A stretch of 28,340 nucleotides of DNA from SUG1106 sp964651095 (GTDB lineage: Bacteria; Bacillota; Clostridia; Peptostreptococcales; Anaerovoracaceae). Made by a program: the position numbers and the translations under genes. The notes under the pieces are model-generated. The model had not been told where the DNA came from and did not search any database. It saw nothing but the letters and a program-made list of their open reading frames with translations. Positions 15,975 through 24,130 of the stretch are shown here, piece by piece (positions within the stretch are counted from its first letter, which is position 1; each line of letters opens with the position of its first letter). Location of the stretch: positions 1-28,340 of the forward strand of contig CAZYWO010000017.1 in NCBI GenBank assembly GCA_964651095.1, read 5' to 3'.

Positions 15975-17812
15975 AAAAGTTTTCAAAAGTCCTTTACCTG
16001 ATTATTATATTGCTGTTTTTATATCTGCCTATCGGCACTCTGATGGTTCTTTCCTTTAACAGCGGCAAGAGCATGAGCGCATGGCAGGGATTTTCCCTTA
16101 AATGGTATGGGGAAATGTTTAACAACCAGGAAATTATGGAAGCTCTGGGAAACACTCTTACCATCGCTTTCTGGGCGGCAACTGTAGCCACTATAGTAGG
16201 CGTGCTTGCCTGCATGGGAATGAACTCGATGGGCGAAAGAAAGAGATCCTTTTTCATGGGTCTGAACAACATTCCTTTGCTTAATGCCGACATAGTAACC
16301 GGCATTTCCATAATGATGAGCTTTTTGCTGTTTGGAATAAGCCTGAGTTATAATACAGTGCTTTTTGCCCATGTCACTTTTTGCATACCGTATGTTATCC
16401 TGTCGGTTATGCCTAAGTTCAAACAATTGGAAAATAATACTTACGAAGCGGCTTTAGATTTAGGCGCGACTCCGGTTCATGCTTTTTTTAAGGTGGTGCT
16501 TCCTGACATTATGCCGGGAGTAGTATCCGGATTTTTGCTGTCGTTTACAATGTCGGTAGATGACTTTGTAATAACCCACTTTACCAGAGGCGCGGGAATT
16601 AACACTATTTCAACGCTTATTTACAGTCAGGTAAAGGTGGGAATAAGGCCTGCACTTTACGCTCTCTCTACAGTGATTTTCGTCGGAGTACTGATTGTAC
16701 TGGTAGTGGTTAATTTCGTGAGCAATTCTCGCAAAGATGATTATAGCAGGGGCGGCATGTCGCCTAAGAAAATCGTTGTTATTTTTCTTATTATGGCTGT
16801 AGGCATGGGATTTGCGATAAATCACATGCAAGGTATGAATTCTTCTACGGGAGAAAAGGGAGAATTATATATTTATAATTTTGGCGATTACATCGATCCT
16901 GATCTTGTTGAAGCTTTTGAAGAAGAGACAGGTTATTCTGTAATAATGGATTACTTCGATACTAACGAGGAAATGTATCCTGTAATAAAGAATCAGACGG
17001 CGCAATACGATGTGATTTGTGCTTCCGACTATATGATAAATAAGATGATTGAAGAGGAACTTCTTGATACTATAGATTTCAGGTATGTGCCTAACATCGT
17101 AAATCTACAGGATAACGTAAGGGAGTTTGTCGACGAGTTTGATCCGGGAATGAGATACAGCGTGCCGCACACATGGGGTACTTACGGAATTATATACAAC
17201 ACCACAATGGTAGACGACCCAGTGGAAAGTTGGGAAATCCTATGGAATGAAAAGTACTCTCAGCAAATTATCATGCCGAATTCTCTGAGAGAAGGCTTCA
17301 TGGTTGCCGGAAAACTTTTGGGATATTCCATGAATACGGACAGCGAAAGTGAGCTGGCTGAAATAACGGAGCTGCTTATCAAACAGAAACCCCTTGTTTA
17401 TAGTTACGCTAATGATAATGCAAGAGATCTGATGATAGGAAATTCTGCGGCAATGGCGGTAATTGCTTCCGGTGATGTACTTTATGCTCAGGAGGAGAAC
17501 GAGGATCTTGAATTTGTAGTTCCTAAAGAAGGCACGGAGGTTTGGACAGATTGCTGGGCTATTCCAAAGGGAGTTGCTAATAAGGAAGGCGCTGAAGCAT
17601 GGATTAATTTCATGCTGGAGGAAGAAGCGGCAAGACTTAACTTTGAGTATCTGACCTACGCAATTCCTAATAAGCAGATATTGGATTTAACCGATAACGA
17701 AATTCTAAATCCTAATGACGATATACTTTCTCGCTGTGAAACTCTTAAAAATTTAGGCGCAGATCTTGATGACATCTACAGTACTTACTGGAAATACTTT
17801 AAGTCTAAATAA
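15971..17812 (+). CDS. PotC-PotD fusion: polyamine permease plus substrate-binding domain
   Basis: A single 613-residue ORF joins two normally separate subunits. Residues 1-255 are a PotC-type permease with six spans and the EAA loop at 159-188 (EAALDLGATPVHAFFKVVLP). A basic linker follows, then an extra span at about 266-284 (KKIVVIFLIMAVGMGFAIN), and a PotD/PotF-like binding domain at about 296-613 starting GELYIYNFGDYIDPDLVEAFE. The added span places the binding domain outside the cell, tethered to the channel, replacing a lipoprotein anchor. A GGGGAGGG at about 15954-15961 precedes the ATG. The reading frame is unbroken and both halves look intact, so it is a true fusion rather than a frameshift artefact. 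It completes the importer with potA and potB. Confidence 0.93.
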   Translation: MKKFSKVLYLIIILLFLYLPIGTLMVLSFNSGKSMSAWQGFSLKWYGEMFNNQEIMEALGNTLTIAFWAATVATIVGVLACMGMNSMGERKRSFFMGLNNIPLLNADIVTGISIMMSFLLFGISLSYNTVLFAHVTFCIPYVILSVMPKFKQLENNTYEAALDLGATPVHAFFKVVLPDIMPGVVSGFLLSFTMSVDDFVITHFTRGAGINTISTLIYSQVKVGIRPALYALSTVIFVGVLIVLVVVNFVSNSRKDDYSRGGMSPKKIVVIFLIMAVGMGFAINHMQGMNSSTGEKGELYIYNFGDYIDPDLVEAFEEETGYSVIMDYFDTNEEMYPVIKNQTAQYDVICASDYMINKMIEEELLDTIDFRYVPNIVNLQDNVREFVDEFDPGMRYSVPHTWGTYGIIYNTTMVDDPVESWEILWNEKYSQQIIMPNSLREGFMVAGKLLGYSMNTDSESELAEITELLIKQKPLVYSYANDNARDLMIGNSAAMAVIASGDVLYAQEENEDLEFVVPKEGTEVWTDCWAIPKGVANKEGAEAWINFMLEEEAARLNFEYLTYAIPNKQILDLTDNEILNPNDDILSRCETLKNLGADLDDIYSTYWKYFKSK

Positions 17813-17855
17813 GAGAATAAAACATAAAAAATAAATAGTAAAGAATAAAGAATAA

Positions 17856-17895
17856 AGAAGGTTGGTCTATAAGCAAATAGAATAACCTTCTATTT
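17856..17895 (+). terminator. Weak terminator-like hairpin after the pot operon
   Basis: AGAAGGTT (17856-17863) pairs with AACCTTCT (17884-17891) across a 20-nt loop, followed by ATTTA rather than a clean T run. It is the only candidate 3' end for the pot operon. The preceding 20 bp are a short run of AAAGAAT units. Confidence 0.45.
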
Positions 17896-17926
17896 ATGTT
17901 AAATTATGTATATTGCCAAGGCGGGG

Positions 17927-17955
17927 TGGAAACCTATCGAAAATTGTGGTATACT
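17927..17955 (+). promoter_or_regulatory. Candidate promoter for the acyltransferase/ligase operon
   Basis: TGGAAA (17927-17932), a 17-bp spacer and TATACT (17950-17955) with an extended -10 TG one base upstream (17947-17948). It gives a leader of about 70 nt before the ATG at 18031. Confidence 0.55.
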
Positions 17956-18030
17956 GTAAAAGCATTTATAAAATGAGACAGCATATTTTTATTTTAATTT
18001 GTAGTAGAGATCAAGGAGACATAAGACATT

Positions 18031-18915
18031 ATGGAAAAGAAAAGAAAAAAACGGGGTGACCGCAGAGATGGCGTGTGGCTTAGGGATTTAGACCCCCTTC
18101 ACGCTTTTATGCCGTATATTTACCCAAACAGAACAGATAACGAAGCTTTTATAAGCGAAGTTATCGAGCTAGAAAATATTAATAATTATTTAGAAAAGAA
18201 AAATGCTGGTCTTCCTGAAGGAACAGAAGAACAGTATAAACTATTTTATGTACTAATTGCAGCTTTGGTAAAGGCTATAACATTGAGGCCTAAGATAAAC
18301 CGATTTATAAAGGGCGGCAGGATGTATCAGAGAAATGAACTTTCCGTAGCATTTGTTGTTAAGAAAAAATTTAATGACAATGGCGACGAGGCGCTTGCTT
18401 TTAAGGAGTTTGATGGTGATACAACCATAGACACAGTTTACGAGAAGATAGTAGAGGAAATAAACCAGTGCCGAGGAGAGGGACTGGATAATTCCACAGA
18501 AGAAATGGACATGCTGCTTAAATTGCCTCGCATAGTTCTTAGATTTGTGATGTGGATACTGCATAAACTGGACTATTACGGCAGAGTTCCTTATTCACTT
18601 ATAAAGACAGACCCGAACCATGCCTCCTGTTTCGTGACGAATCTGGGCTCTATCGGGTTAAAGTCGGGTTATCATCACCTTTCCAACTGGGGAACCAATT
18701 CACTCTTTGTAATAATAGGACAGAGAAAAAAGCGCCCCGTATGGGATGATGAAGGCAAGATGACTATGAAAGACACCCTTGAAATAGGTCTGACTATAGA
18801 TGAAAGAGTGGCTGACGGATACTACTATTCAAAGACAGTAAAACTTTTGAAGTATTTGTTTCAGCATCCGGAGCTTTTAGAGCTGCCGGCAAAGGAGGAA
18901 GTTAATTATGAGTAA
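18031..18915 (+). CDS. Stand-alone E2-type (2-oxoacid dehydrogenase) acyltransferase-like protein
   Basis: A 294-residue protein resembling the catalytic domain of dihydrolipoamide acyltransferases (PF00198, CAT-like fold). It lacks the N-terminal lipoyl and E1/E3-binding domains, and no dehydrogenase genes are nearby. Family landmarks are RPKINRFIKGGRMYQRNELSVAF (86-108), a CFVTNLGSIG segment (200-209) corresponding to the TNLGMFG region of E2, and TIDERVADG (255-263). In classic E2 the last motif reads DHRxxDG with catalytic His; here that position is Glu258. The N terminus is very basic and there is no signal peptide. It overlaps the next gene, an adenylate-forming ligase, by 8 nt, so the two products probably work in sequence on an activated acyl group. 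Function unknown. Confidence 0.8.
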   Translation: MEKKRKKRGDRRDGVWLRDLDPLHAFMPYIYPNRTDNEAFISEVIELENINNYLEKKNAGLPEGTEEQYKLFYVLIAALVKAITLRPKINRFIKGGRMYQRNELSVAFVVKKKFNDNGDEALAFKEFDGDTTIDTVYEKIVEEINQCRGEGLDNSTEEMDMLLKLPRIVLRFVMWILHKLDYYGRVPYSLIKTDPNHASCFVTNLGSIGLKSGYHHLSNWGTNSLFVIIGQRKKRPVWDDEGKMTMKDTLEIGLTIDERVADGYYYSKTVKLLKYLFQHPELLELPAKEEVNYE

Positions 18916-20632
18916 TTATGACAATTTGAATGTAAAGACACCTTGGATAAAGAATCTTGGAGGAGTACCTGCCCATCTTGAATATTTTCAGGGGTCAATG
19001 TACGATAAGGTGGCGGAAATAGCCGTGCATTATCCTGAATACATAGCTTATGACTTCATGGGAAGCAAGATAAAGTATAAAGATTTTATCAAGAAAGTAG
19101 ACGAATGTGCCAGAGCCTTGGCAGCCATCGGCGTAAAAGAGGACGAAAGAGTTACAATATGTATGCCTAATGCACCGCAGGCTGTTATCATGTTTTATGC
19201 CATAAACAAGATTGGCGCTATCGCTAACATGGTTCATCCTCTTTCCAGTGAAAAAGAAATCGAATTTTACCTTAAAGAGTCTGCCAGTGTAGTTTGCATT
19301 ACGCTGGATCAGTTCTACGGCAAATTTGAAAATATAAGAGGCAGCGTTCCTTTGAGAAGTCTGATCATCACCAGTATTAAGGATGTGCTGAGCCCTATTA
19401 AGAAAAAAGGATATTATTTGGCAGAAGGCCGTAAGATTAAGAGGGTTCCTGCCAATGCTGAAATCGTATGGTGGGAAAAATTCCTAAGAGACGGAAACCA
19501 GTATCATGGACCTTTTCATGCAGAAAGAACCGCGAAGGATCCCGCAGTTATTCTGTACAGCGGCGGAACTACGGGAACTACCAAGGGCATACTTCTATCT
19601 AACCTGAATTTCAACGCTCTTGGCCAGCAGATAATTGCAACTAATCCGATGTTTAAGCCCGGAGATAAAATGTTGGCGGTCATGCCGATTTTCCATGGCT
19701 TTGGAATTGGAGTATGCATACACTCCATGCTTTCACAAGGCGGAAGATGCTTGCTTATTCCACGTTTTAATCCTAACAGCTATGCTAAGCTTCTTAAAAA
19801 GCACAGACCTAACTTTATTGCAGGAGTACCTACGCTTTATGAAGCCTTGCTTAGAATAAAAAGTTTGGACAGGGTGGATTTATCATGCCTTAAAGGCGTA
19901 TTCAGCGGAGGGGACTCACTTTCCATAGAACTTAAAAAACGTTTTGATAAGTTCCTTGCGGAACACAATGCAAATGTTCCGGTGCGCGAGGGATACGGAA
20001 CTACGGAATGTGTAACTGCAAGCTGTCTGACGCCGTCTCACTGGGCGAAGGAAGGGTCCATAGGGCTGCCTTTTCCGGATACTTTCTATAAGATTGTAAA
20101 GCCTGGGACAACCGAGGAAGTTCCTTATGAGCAGGAGGGCGAGATATGCCTTGCAGGTCCTACAGTGATGATGGAGTACATAAACAATCCGGAAGAAACG
20201 GCGAATACCTTGAAGCGACACGATGATGGACTTACATGGGTTCACACCGGAGACTTGGGGACGATGGATGAAGACGGATTCATATATTTCCGCCAGAGAA
20301 TAAAGAGGATGATTGTCACCAGCGGATACAATGTTTATCCGTCACAAATAGAGAATGTACTCGATGCGCATGAATATGTACATATGAGTTGCGTAATAGG
20401 GGTACCTGATCCGTTAAAAATCCAAAAGGTGGTTGCCTTTGTAGTTCTGAAACCGACAGTAAAGGTCAGTCAGGAACAGGCACGCAAGGAAATCCTTGAA
20501 TATTGCAGTAAGTATATAGCCAAATACGCTATGCCATCGACTATCGAGTTCAGAGACGATATGCCTAAGACTTTGGTAGGCAAGGTAGCATACAGAATTC
20601 TTGAGGAGGAAGAAGCAAAGAAATACGCATAA
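18908..20632 (+). CDS. Adenylate-forming acyl-CoA synthetase-like ligase
   Basis: A 574-residue member of the ANL superfamily, which activates a carboxylic acid with ATP to an acyl-adenylate and usually transfers it to CoA. Core motifs are complete: P-loop YSGGTTGTTKG at 217-227, YGTTE at 363-367, TGDL at 447-450, the hinge region RIKRMIVTSGYNVYP at 464-478, and the C-terminal catalytic Lys at K559 in PKTLVGK. It looks like a fatty- or medium-chain acyl ligase, but chain length cannot be read and an acyl carrier protein could be the acceptor. Its start lies inside the end of the E2-like gene after AAAGGAGG, showing translational coupling. The lysozyme gene follows 27 nt downstream. Confidence 0.88.
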   Translation: MSNYDNLNVKTPWIKNLGGVPAHLEYFQGSMYDKVAEIAVHYPEYIAYDFMGSKIKYKDFIKKVDECARALAAIGVKEDERVTICMPNAPQAVIMFYAINKIGAIANMVHPLSSEKEIEFYLKESASVVCITLDQFYGKFENIRGSVPLRSLIITSIKDVLSPIKKKGYYLAEGRKIKRVPANAEIVWWEKFLRDGNQYHGPFHAERTAKDPAVILYSGGTTGTTKGILLSNLNFNALGQQIIATNPMFKPGDKMLAVMPIFHGFGIGVCIHSMLSQGGRCLLIPRFNPNSYAKLLKKHRPNFIAGVPTLYEALLRIKSLDRVDLSCLKGVFSGGDSLSIELKKRFDKFLAEHNANVPVREGYGTTECVTASCLTPSHWAKEGSIGLPFPDTFYKIVKPGTTEEVPYEQEGEICLAGPTVMMEYINNPEETANTLKRHDDGLTWVHTGDLGTMDEDGFIYFRQRIKRMIVTSGYNVYPSQIENVLDAHEYVHMSCVIGVPDPLKIQKVVAFVVLKPTVKVSQEQARKEILEYCSKYIAKYAMPSTIEFRDDMPKTLVGKVAYRILEEEEAKKYA

Positions 20633-20659
20633 GATTAATTTTGGAGGGAGATTGTAAAG

Positions 20660-23023
20660 ATGAGACGAAAAGCTTTAACCGTTTTAATTTTAGTTGTTGC
20701 AATGATAACGACCACTGTTTTTGCATATGCAGGAACATCTGTATCCAGATATACAGGTACTACGTATACCCATAGCAGCAGTTTTGACGACCGCGTGGTG
20801 ATAAATGGACTTGATGTATCGATATACCAAGGAACCATAGACTGGGAAAAGGCGAAGGCAGATGGTATTGATTTCGCCATTATCAGAGTTGCAGGCAGGG
20901 GATATGGAACTGCGGGCACTATGTACACAGATGATAATTTTAAAAAGAATATCAAAGGAGCTGTTGATGCAGGTATGCTTGTGGGAATATATTTCTTTTC
21001 ACAGGCTGTAAATACGGTTGAAGCTGTGGCGGAAGCCAAATATGCTGTAAAACTTTTAGAAGAATCAGGATATAATCAACTTGATCTTCCTATATTTATG
21101 GATTACGAGTTTGCCGGGGGAACGTCAGGAAGACTTACTAAAGCGAATTTGAGCAAGTCAGCGGCAACGAAGGTTGCGAAAGCTTTCTGTGAGCAAATAA
21201 TAAAGTCGGGTTACGAACCTGGAATTTATGCCAATTTGACTTTTCTCAACAATACTATAGACGGGGCTACTCTGGGAGAGAGTTATCCTATCTGGGTGGC
21301 TCAATATTATTCACAGTGCAATTATAAATATGATTACGACTGGTGGCAGTATTCATCAAGTGGAGTCGTAAACGGTATAACCGCACGAAATGACTGTAAT
21401 TTCTGGTATATTGAAAAAGTTCCGACAGCCACATCCGATTATTCCATAGCTATAGCAGATGCTTCTATAGTAGGCGATTCTACATTTACTTATAAGGCGG
21501 GAACTACTTATGAACCTTCTGTTGCAGTTTATTACGGGGGAACGCTTCTCACCGAAAATGTGGATTACAGAGTTAAATACATAAAAAATGCTGAGGCAGG
21601 AACGGCTTATGCCATGATTATAGGACAGGGGCAGTATACAGATTATCAACTTGTTCCTTTCACAATTAATCCGTCAACCAGCTTAACCGGAATTACTGTA
21701 AGCAAAATTGCCGATATGACTTATACAGGCAAAACACTTAAGCCGTCTTCAATAGTAGTTACTGACAGCGCCGGAAAAACTCTTGTGAATAATGTAGATT
21801 ACACTTATACCGTTTCAAATGCAGTTAATGTGGGCACGGCAAAAGTTAACATTACTTTTAAAGGCAATTACAGCGGAACTAAATCTGCAAGCTATAATAT
21901 AGTCAAGGCAACACAGGTTATAACCGTAGGTGATTCGAGAACTCAGGTAGCTAGAGAACAGGAACCTTATAATTTGGGCGTATCACTGAAATTCAGTGGT
22001 GCAAAGGTTACTTACACCTCAAGCGATACGGATGTAGCAACTGTTTCATCAGACGGAACCGTAACAGTTAAAAAACAGGGAACTACTACTATTACAATTA
22101 AAGCTGCTGAAACTGATAATGTTAAATCAGCCACTAAAACGATAAAGTTGACTGTAAGTTATCCTCAGCAGACTGTAACGGGAAAGTACACTCTTTACAA
22201 GAAAACCATGCAGAGCAATCCTTTTAATCTTGTAGGCATAAAGACTAACGGAAATGGAAAGATTACGTATAAGTCCAGTGATGAGAGCGTCGTAAAGGTT
22301 AGCTCAAGCGGCAAAGCAACTGTGGTAGGTCCGGGAACTGCAATAATTACTGCTACTGCCGCCGCTACGTCAACTTGGGGAGAAGGTAGTTTTGAGATGA
22401 AAGTCATCGTGTCTAAAGGGGAGCAGACTGTAACCACAAGTTATACGCGGTACAAAAGAACTGACCTTGCTGCGATGTTTAACTTAAACGTCAAAACAAA
22501 TGGCGACGGTAAAATAACGTATACTTCCTCGGATGAATCTGTTGCAAAAATTGATGAAAACGGCAGAGTGACCGTAGTAGGTCCGGGTGTAGTAGAGTTT
22601 ACTGTAAAAGCAGCGGAAACCAACGCGTATACAGCAGGAGAGAAAATTGTAACTCTTACAGTCAGCGGTTTTGAAAGTGATGAAGCAAGGGAAACCAAGA
22701 AGCAGAAGATCATCAACGGCGTAGAAAACACTAAGATAATCAACGTAAAGCTTACCGCATTAAGTAAAAGGGTAAGAGTTGATTGGAAGAAGCAGGCTTC
22801 AGGATATGCGGTGGATTACTACCAAATCTGGAGGTCTACAAAGAAATCTTCAGGATACGTTAAGATGTTTACTACAAGTAGTTCAAAGAAATTTTATTAT
22901 ATAAATACCAAGGATGTAAAACCATCGACTACTTATTGGTATAAAGTCCGCGGTGTAAGAATAGTAGACGGCAAGATGATTTATACGCCGTTTACCAAGG
23001 TTTCGGTAACTACAAAGAAGTAG
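20660..23023 (+). CDS. Secreted GH25 lysozyme (muramidase) with Ig-like repeats and FnIII-like end
   Basis: A 787-residue exported cell-wall hydrolase cutting the MurNAc-GlcNAc bond of peptidoglycan. A Sec signal peptide covers about 1-24 (cleavage near AYA). The GH25 barrel spans about 47-250 with Asp52 in LDVSIYQG, the catalytic pair D148-Y-E150 in FMDYEF, and the closing WWQYSSSG...ARNDCNFWY at 228-250. Next come two domains of about 75 residues of the YTG/NVDY type (about 258-336 and 337-414), three Big_2-like units (about 415-499, 500-588, 589-675) each with a YxSSDxxVxxV core and a VxxxGxxxxTxxAAxT motif, and a FnIII-like end (about 690-787). No LPxTG, SLH or choline-binding repeat is present. 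GGAGGG at 20643-20648 precedes the ATG. It may be an autolysin or act on other bacteria. Confidence 0.92.
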   Translation: MRRKALTVLILVVAMITTTVFAYAGTSVSRYTGTTYTHSSSFDDRVVINGLDVSIYQGTIDWEKAKADGIDFAIIRVAGRGYGTAGTMYTDDNFKKNIKGAVDAGMLVGIYFFSQAVNTVEAVAEAKYAVKLLEESGYNQLDLPIFMDYEFAGGTSGRLTKANLSKSAATKVAKAFCEQIIKSGYEPGIYANLTFLNNTIDGATLGESYPIWVAQYYSQCNYKYDYDWWQYSSSGVVNGITARNDCNFWYIEKVPTATSDYSIAIADASIVGDSTFTYKAGTTYEPSVAVYYGGTLLTENVDYRVKYIKNAEAGTAYAMIIGQGQYTDYQLVPFTINPSTSLTGITVSKIADMTYTGKTLKPSSIVVTDSAGKTLVNNVDYTYTVSNAVNVGTAKVNITFKGNYSGTKSASYNIVKATQVITVGDSRTQVAREQEPYNLGVSLKFSGAKVTYTSSDTDVATVSSDGTVTVKKQGTTTITIKAAETDNVKSATKTIKLTVSYPQQTVTGKYTLYKKTMQSNPFNLVGIKTNGNGKITYKSSDESVVKVSSSGKATVVGPGTAIITATAAATSTWGEGSFEMKVIVSKGEQTVTTSYTRYKRTDLAAMFNLNVKTNGDGKITYTSSDESVAKIDENGRVTVVGPGVVEFTVKAAETNAYTAGEKIVTLTVSGFESDEARETKKQKIINGVENTKIINVKLTALSKRVRVDWKKQASGYAVDYYQIWRSTKKSSGYVKMFTTSSSKKFYYINTKDVKPSTTYWYKVRGVRIVDGKMIYTPFTKVSVTTKK

Positions 23024-23112
23024 TATTGGATTGCTTAAGACGACGAGCGTTGGGCTCACGCTTAATGCAAAATAGCGCGTCACCCATTCCAAGTATCATA
23101 TGAGTTTACTAT
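23024..23112. other. Non-coding 3' region of the lysozyme gene, possibly structured
   Basis: No ORF here. The stretch contains AGCGT/ACGCT and GACG/CGTC complementary pairs within about 60 nt, more GC-rich than the surrounding gaps, and leads into the terminator at 23113. It could be a long structured 3' UTR or a small RNA. I do not recognise a known RNA family. Confidence 0.25.
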
Positions 23113-23138
23113 ACGGGCAGATTAATCTGCCCGTTTTT
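23113..23138. terminator. Strong terminator after the lysozyme gene
   Basis: A perfectly self-complementary segment with ACGGGCAGA (23113-23121) and TCTGCCCGT (23126-23134) around a TTAA loop is followed by TTTT. It marks the end of the acyltransferase-ligase-lysozyme transcript. Confidence 0.9.
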
Positions 23139-23411
23139 AATGGTTTTCTAAGCGCTGCGGAACATAAAATCAGCAGAGTTTCTGAACCATTTCTTGCACG
23201 CAAATATTTTTTCTTGGCAATTGCATTTAACGTGTAGTCAGGATTGTTTAAGATTTAAGTAATTGCCGATTATGTGAACAAATAACAGTTAAATGATAAA
23301 AGCAACCGCCGGTTGGCAAATTGAAATGTCATGCTGGTGGCAACGCAACCGGTATTTGTGTTATTGTTTGATTACAAATTTTATAAAACAATAAATACAG
23401 GAGGTTTTACT
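23139..23411. other. Intergenic region upstream of the membrane XRE regulator
   Basis: About 270 bp with no credible ORF. It holds CAACC (23303-23307) and GGTTG (23311-23315), which can form a tight hairpin. CCGGTTG (23309-23315) could instead pair with CAACCGG (23346-23352). A TATAAA at 23382-23387 lacks a clear -35. The promoter of the downstream gene was not pinned down. Confidence 0.35.
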
Positions 23412-24041
23412 ATGAATATAGCAGACAGAATTCAAAACTTACGAAAGAGCAGGGGAATATCTCAAGAAGAACTTGCAGATATAATAGGAGTTTCCAGACA
23501 AGCGGTATCGAAATGGGAAAGCGAGCAGAGTATTCCCGATATTGAAAAGGTGATTCTATTAAGTAATTATTTTGAAACCACCACAGATTATTTATTGAAA
23601 GGAATAGAGCCTGTAAAAGAAGAAGGCGGTAAACAGAGCGCCATGTTATTTTCAATTATAGGAACGTGTATTAATGTAATTGGATTAATTACCGCCATAT
23701 CACTTTGGATTGAGAGGCAGGCAGCTTATACAGTTGGAATAGGGCTTGTTATTATGGCTATCGGTACGTTGGTTTTTCTTATAGGTCAAACCATAGGAAA
23801 CAGTGTAAAAAAGAAGAAGGCTAAAAAAAGCTTTATTTTGATTAATGTATGGATATTATTATTTATCCCTTTATCATGTTTGTTTAACATTCTTAGCGGA
23901 CTGCTGGAAGGATTCTTAGGAATGATTGCGCCAGTTCCAATGTTAGGAAATTCTTTAATAACATTTTCACTTTACTGGGTTTTGTATATAGGCGTATGTA
24001 TTTTTGCCGACATAATTGTGACAAAGCGGATGGAAGAGTAA
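23412..24041 (+). CDS. XRE-family HTH regulator with four membrane spans
   Basis: A 209-residue protein. Residues 1-60 are an XRE helix-turn-helix (SRGISQEELADIIGVSRQAV, then SIPDIEKVILLSNYF and TTDYLLKG). A linker to about 78 is followed by four hydrophobic segments (about 80-100, 106-127, 139-162, 174-203) with a basic KKKKAKK loop between the second and third. It is therefore probably a membrane-tethered DNA-binding protein, a common Firmicutes layout whose targets and signals are mostly unknown. I start at ATG 23412, 8 nt after AGGAGG (23398-23403); an upstream in-frame start at 23331 has no such site. It stands alone between two terminators. Confidence 0.85.
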   Translation: MNIADRIQNLRKSRGISQEELADIIGVSRQAVSKWESEQSIPDIEKVILLSNYFETTTDYLLKGIEPVKEEGGKQSAMLFSIIGTCINVIGLITAISLWIERQAAYTVGIGLVIMAIGTLVFLIGQTIGNSVKKKKAKKSFILINVWILLFIPLSCLFNILSGLLEGFLGMIAPVPMLGNSLITFSLYWVLYIGVCIFADIIVTKRMEE

Positions 24042-24076
24042 AAATTTTGCTGATAAAGGGGTATCATCTTAAATAT

Positions 24077-24115
24077 AAAAGCGGACAAGGATAGATTGAC
24101 CTTGTCCGCTTTTTA
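24077..24115. terminator. Bidirectional terminator between the XRE gene and gltX
   Basis: AAAAGCGGACAAGG (24077-24090) is perfectly complementary to CCTTGTCCGCTTTT (24100-24113) with a 9-nt loop. T tracts on both strands fit termination of both convergent genes. Confidence 0.9.
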
Positions 24116-24130
24116 AAATATAAGACTCAA

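Noticed and set aside
16019..16426. Minus-strand ORF of 135 codons inside the potC part
   Set aside because: Shadow of a well-supported permease sequence; His/Tyr-rich composition is typical of antisense frames.
17840..17859. AAAGAAT short tandem repeat
   Set aside because: Fewer than three 7-bp units in very AT-rich DNA; probably chance slippage without function.
23331..23411. N-terminal extension of the membrane XRE protein from the upstream in-frame start
   Set aside because: The strong AGGAGG lies just before ATG 23412 and the extension does not resemble XRE proteins, which begin at the helix-turn-helix.
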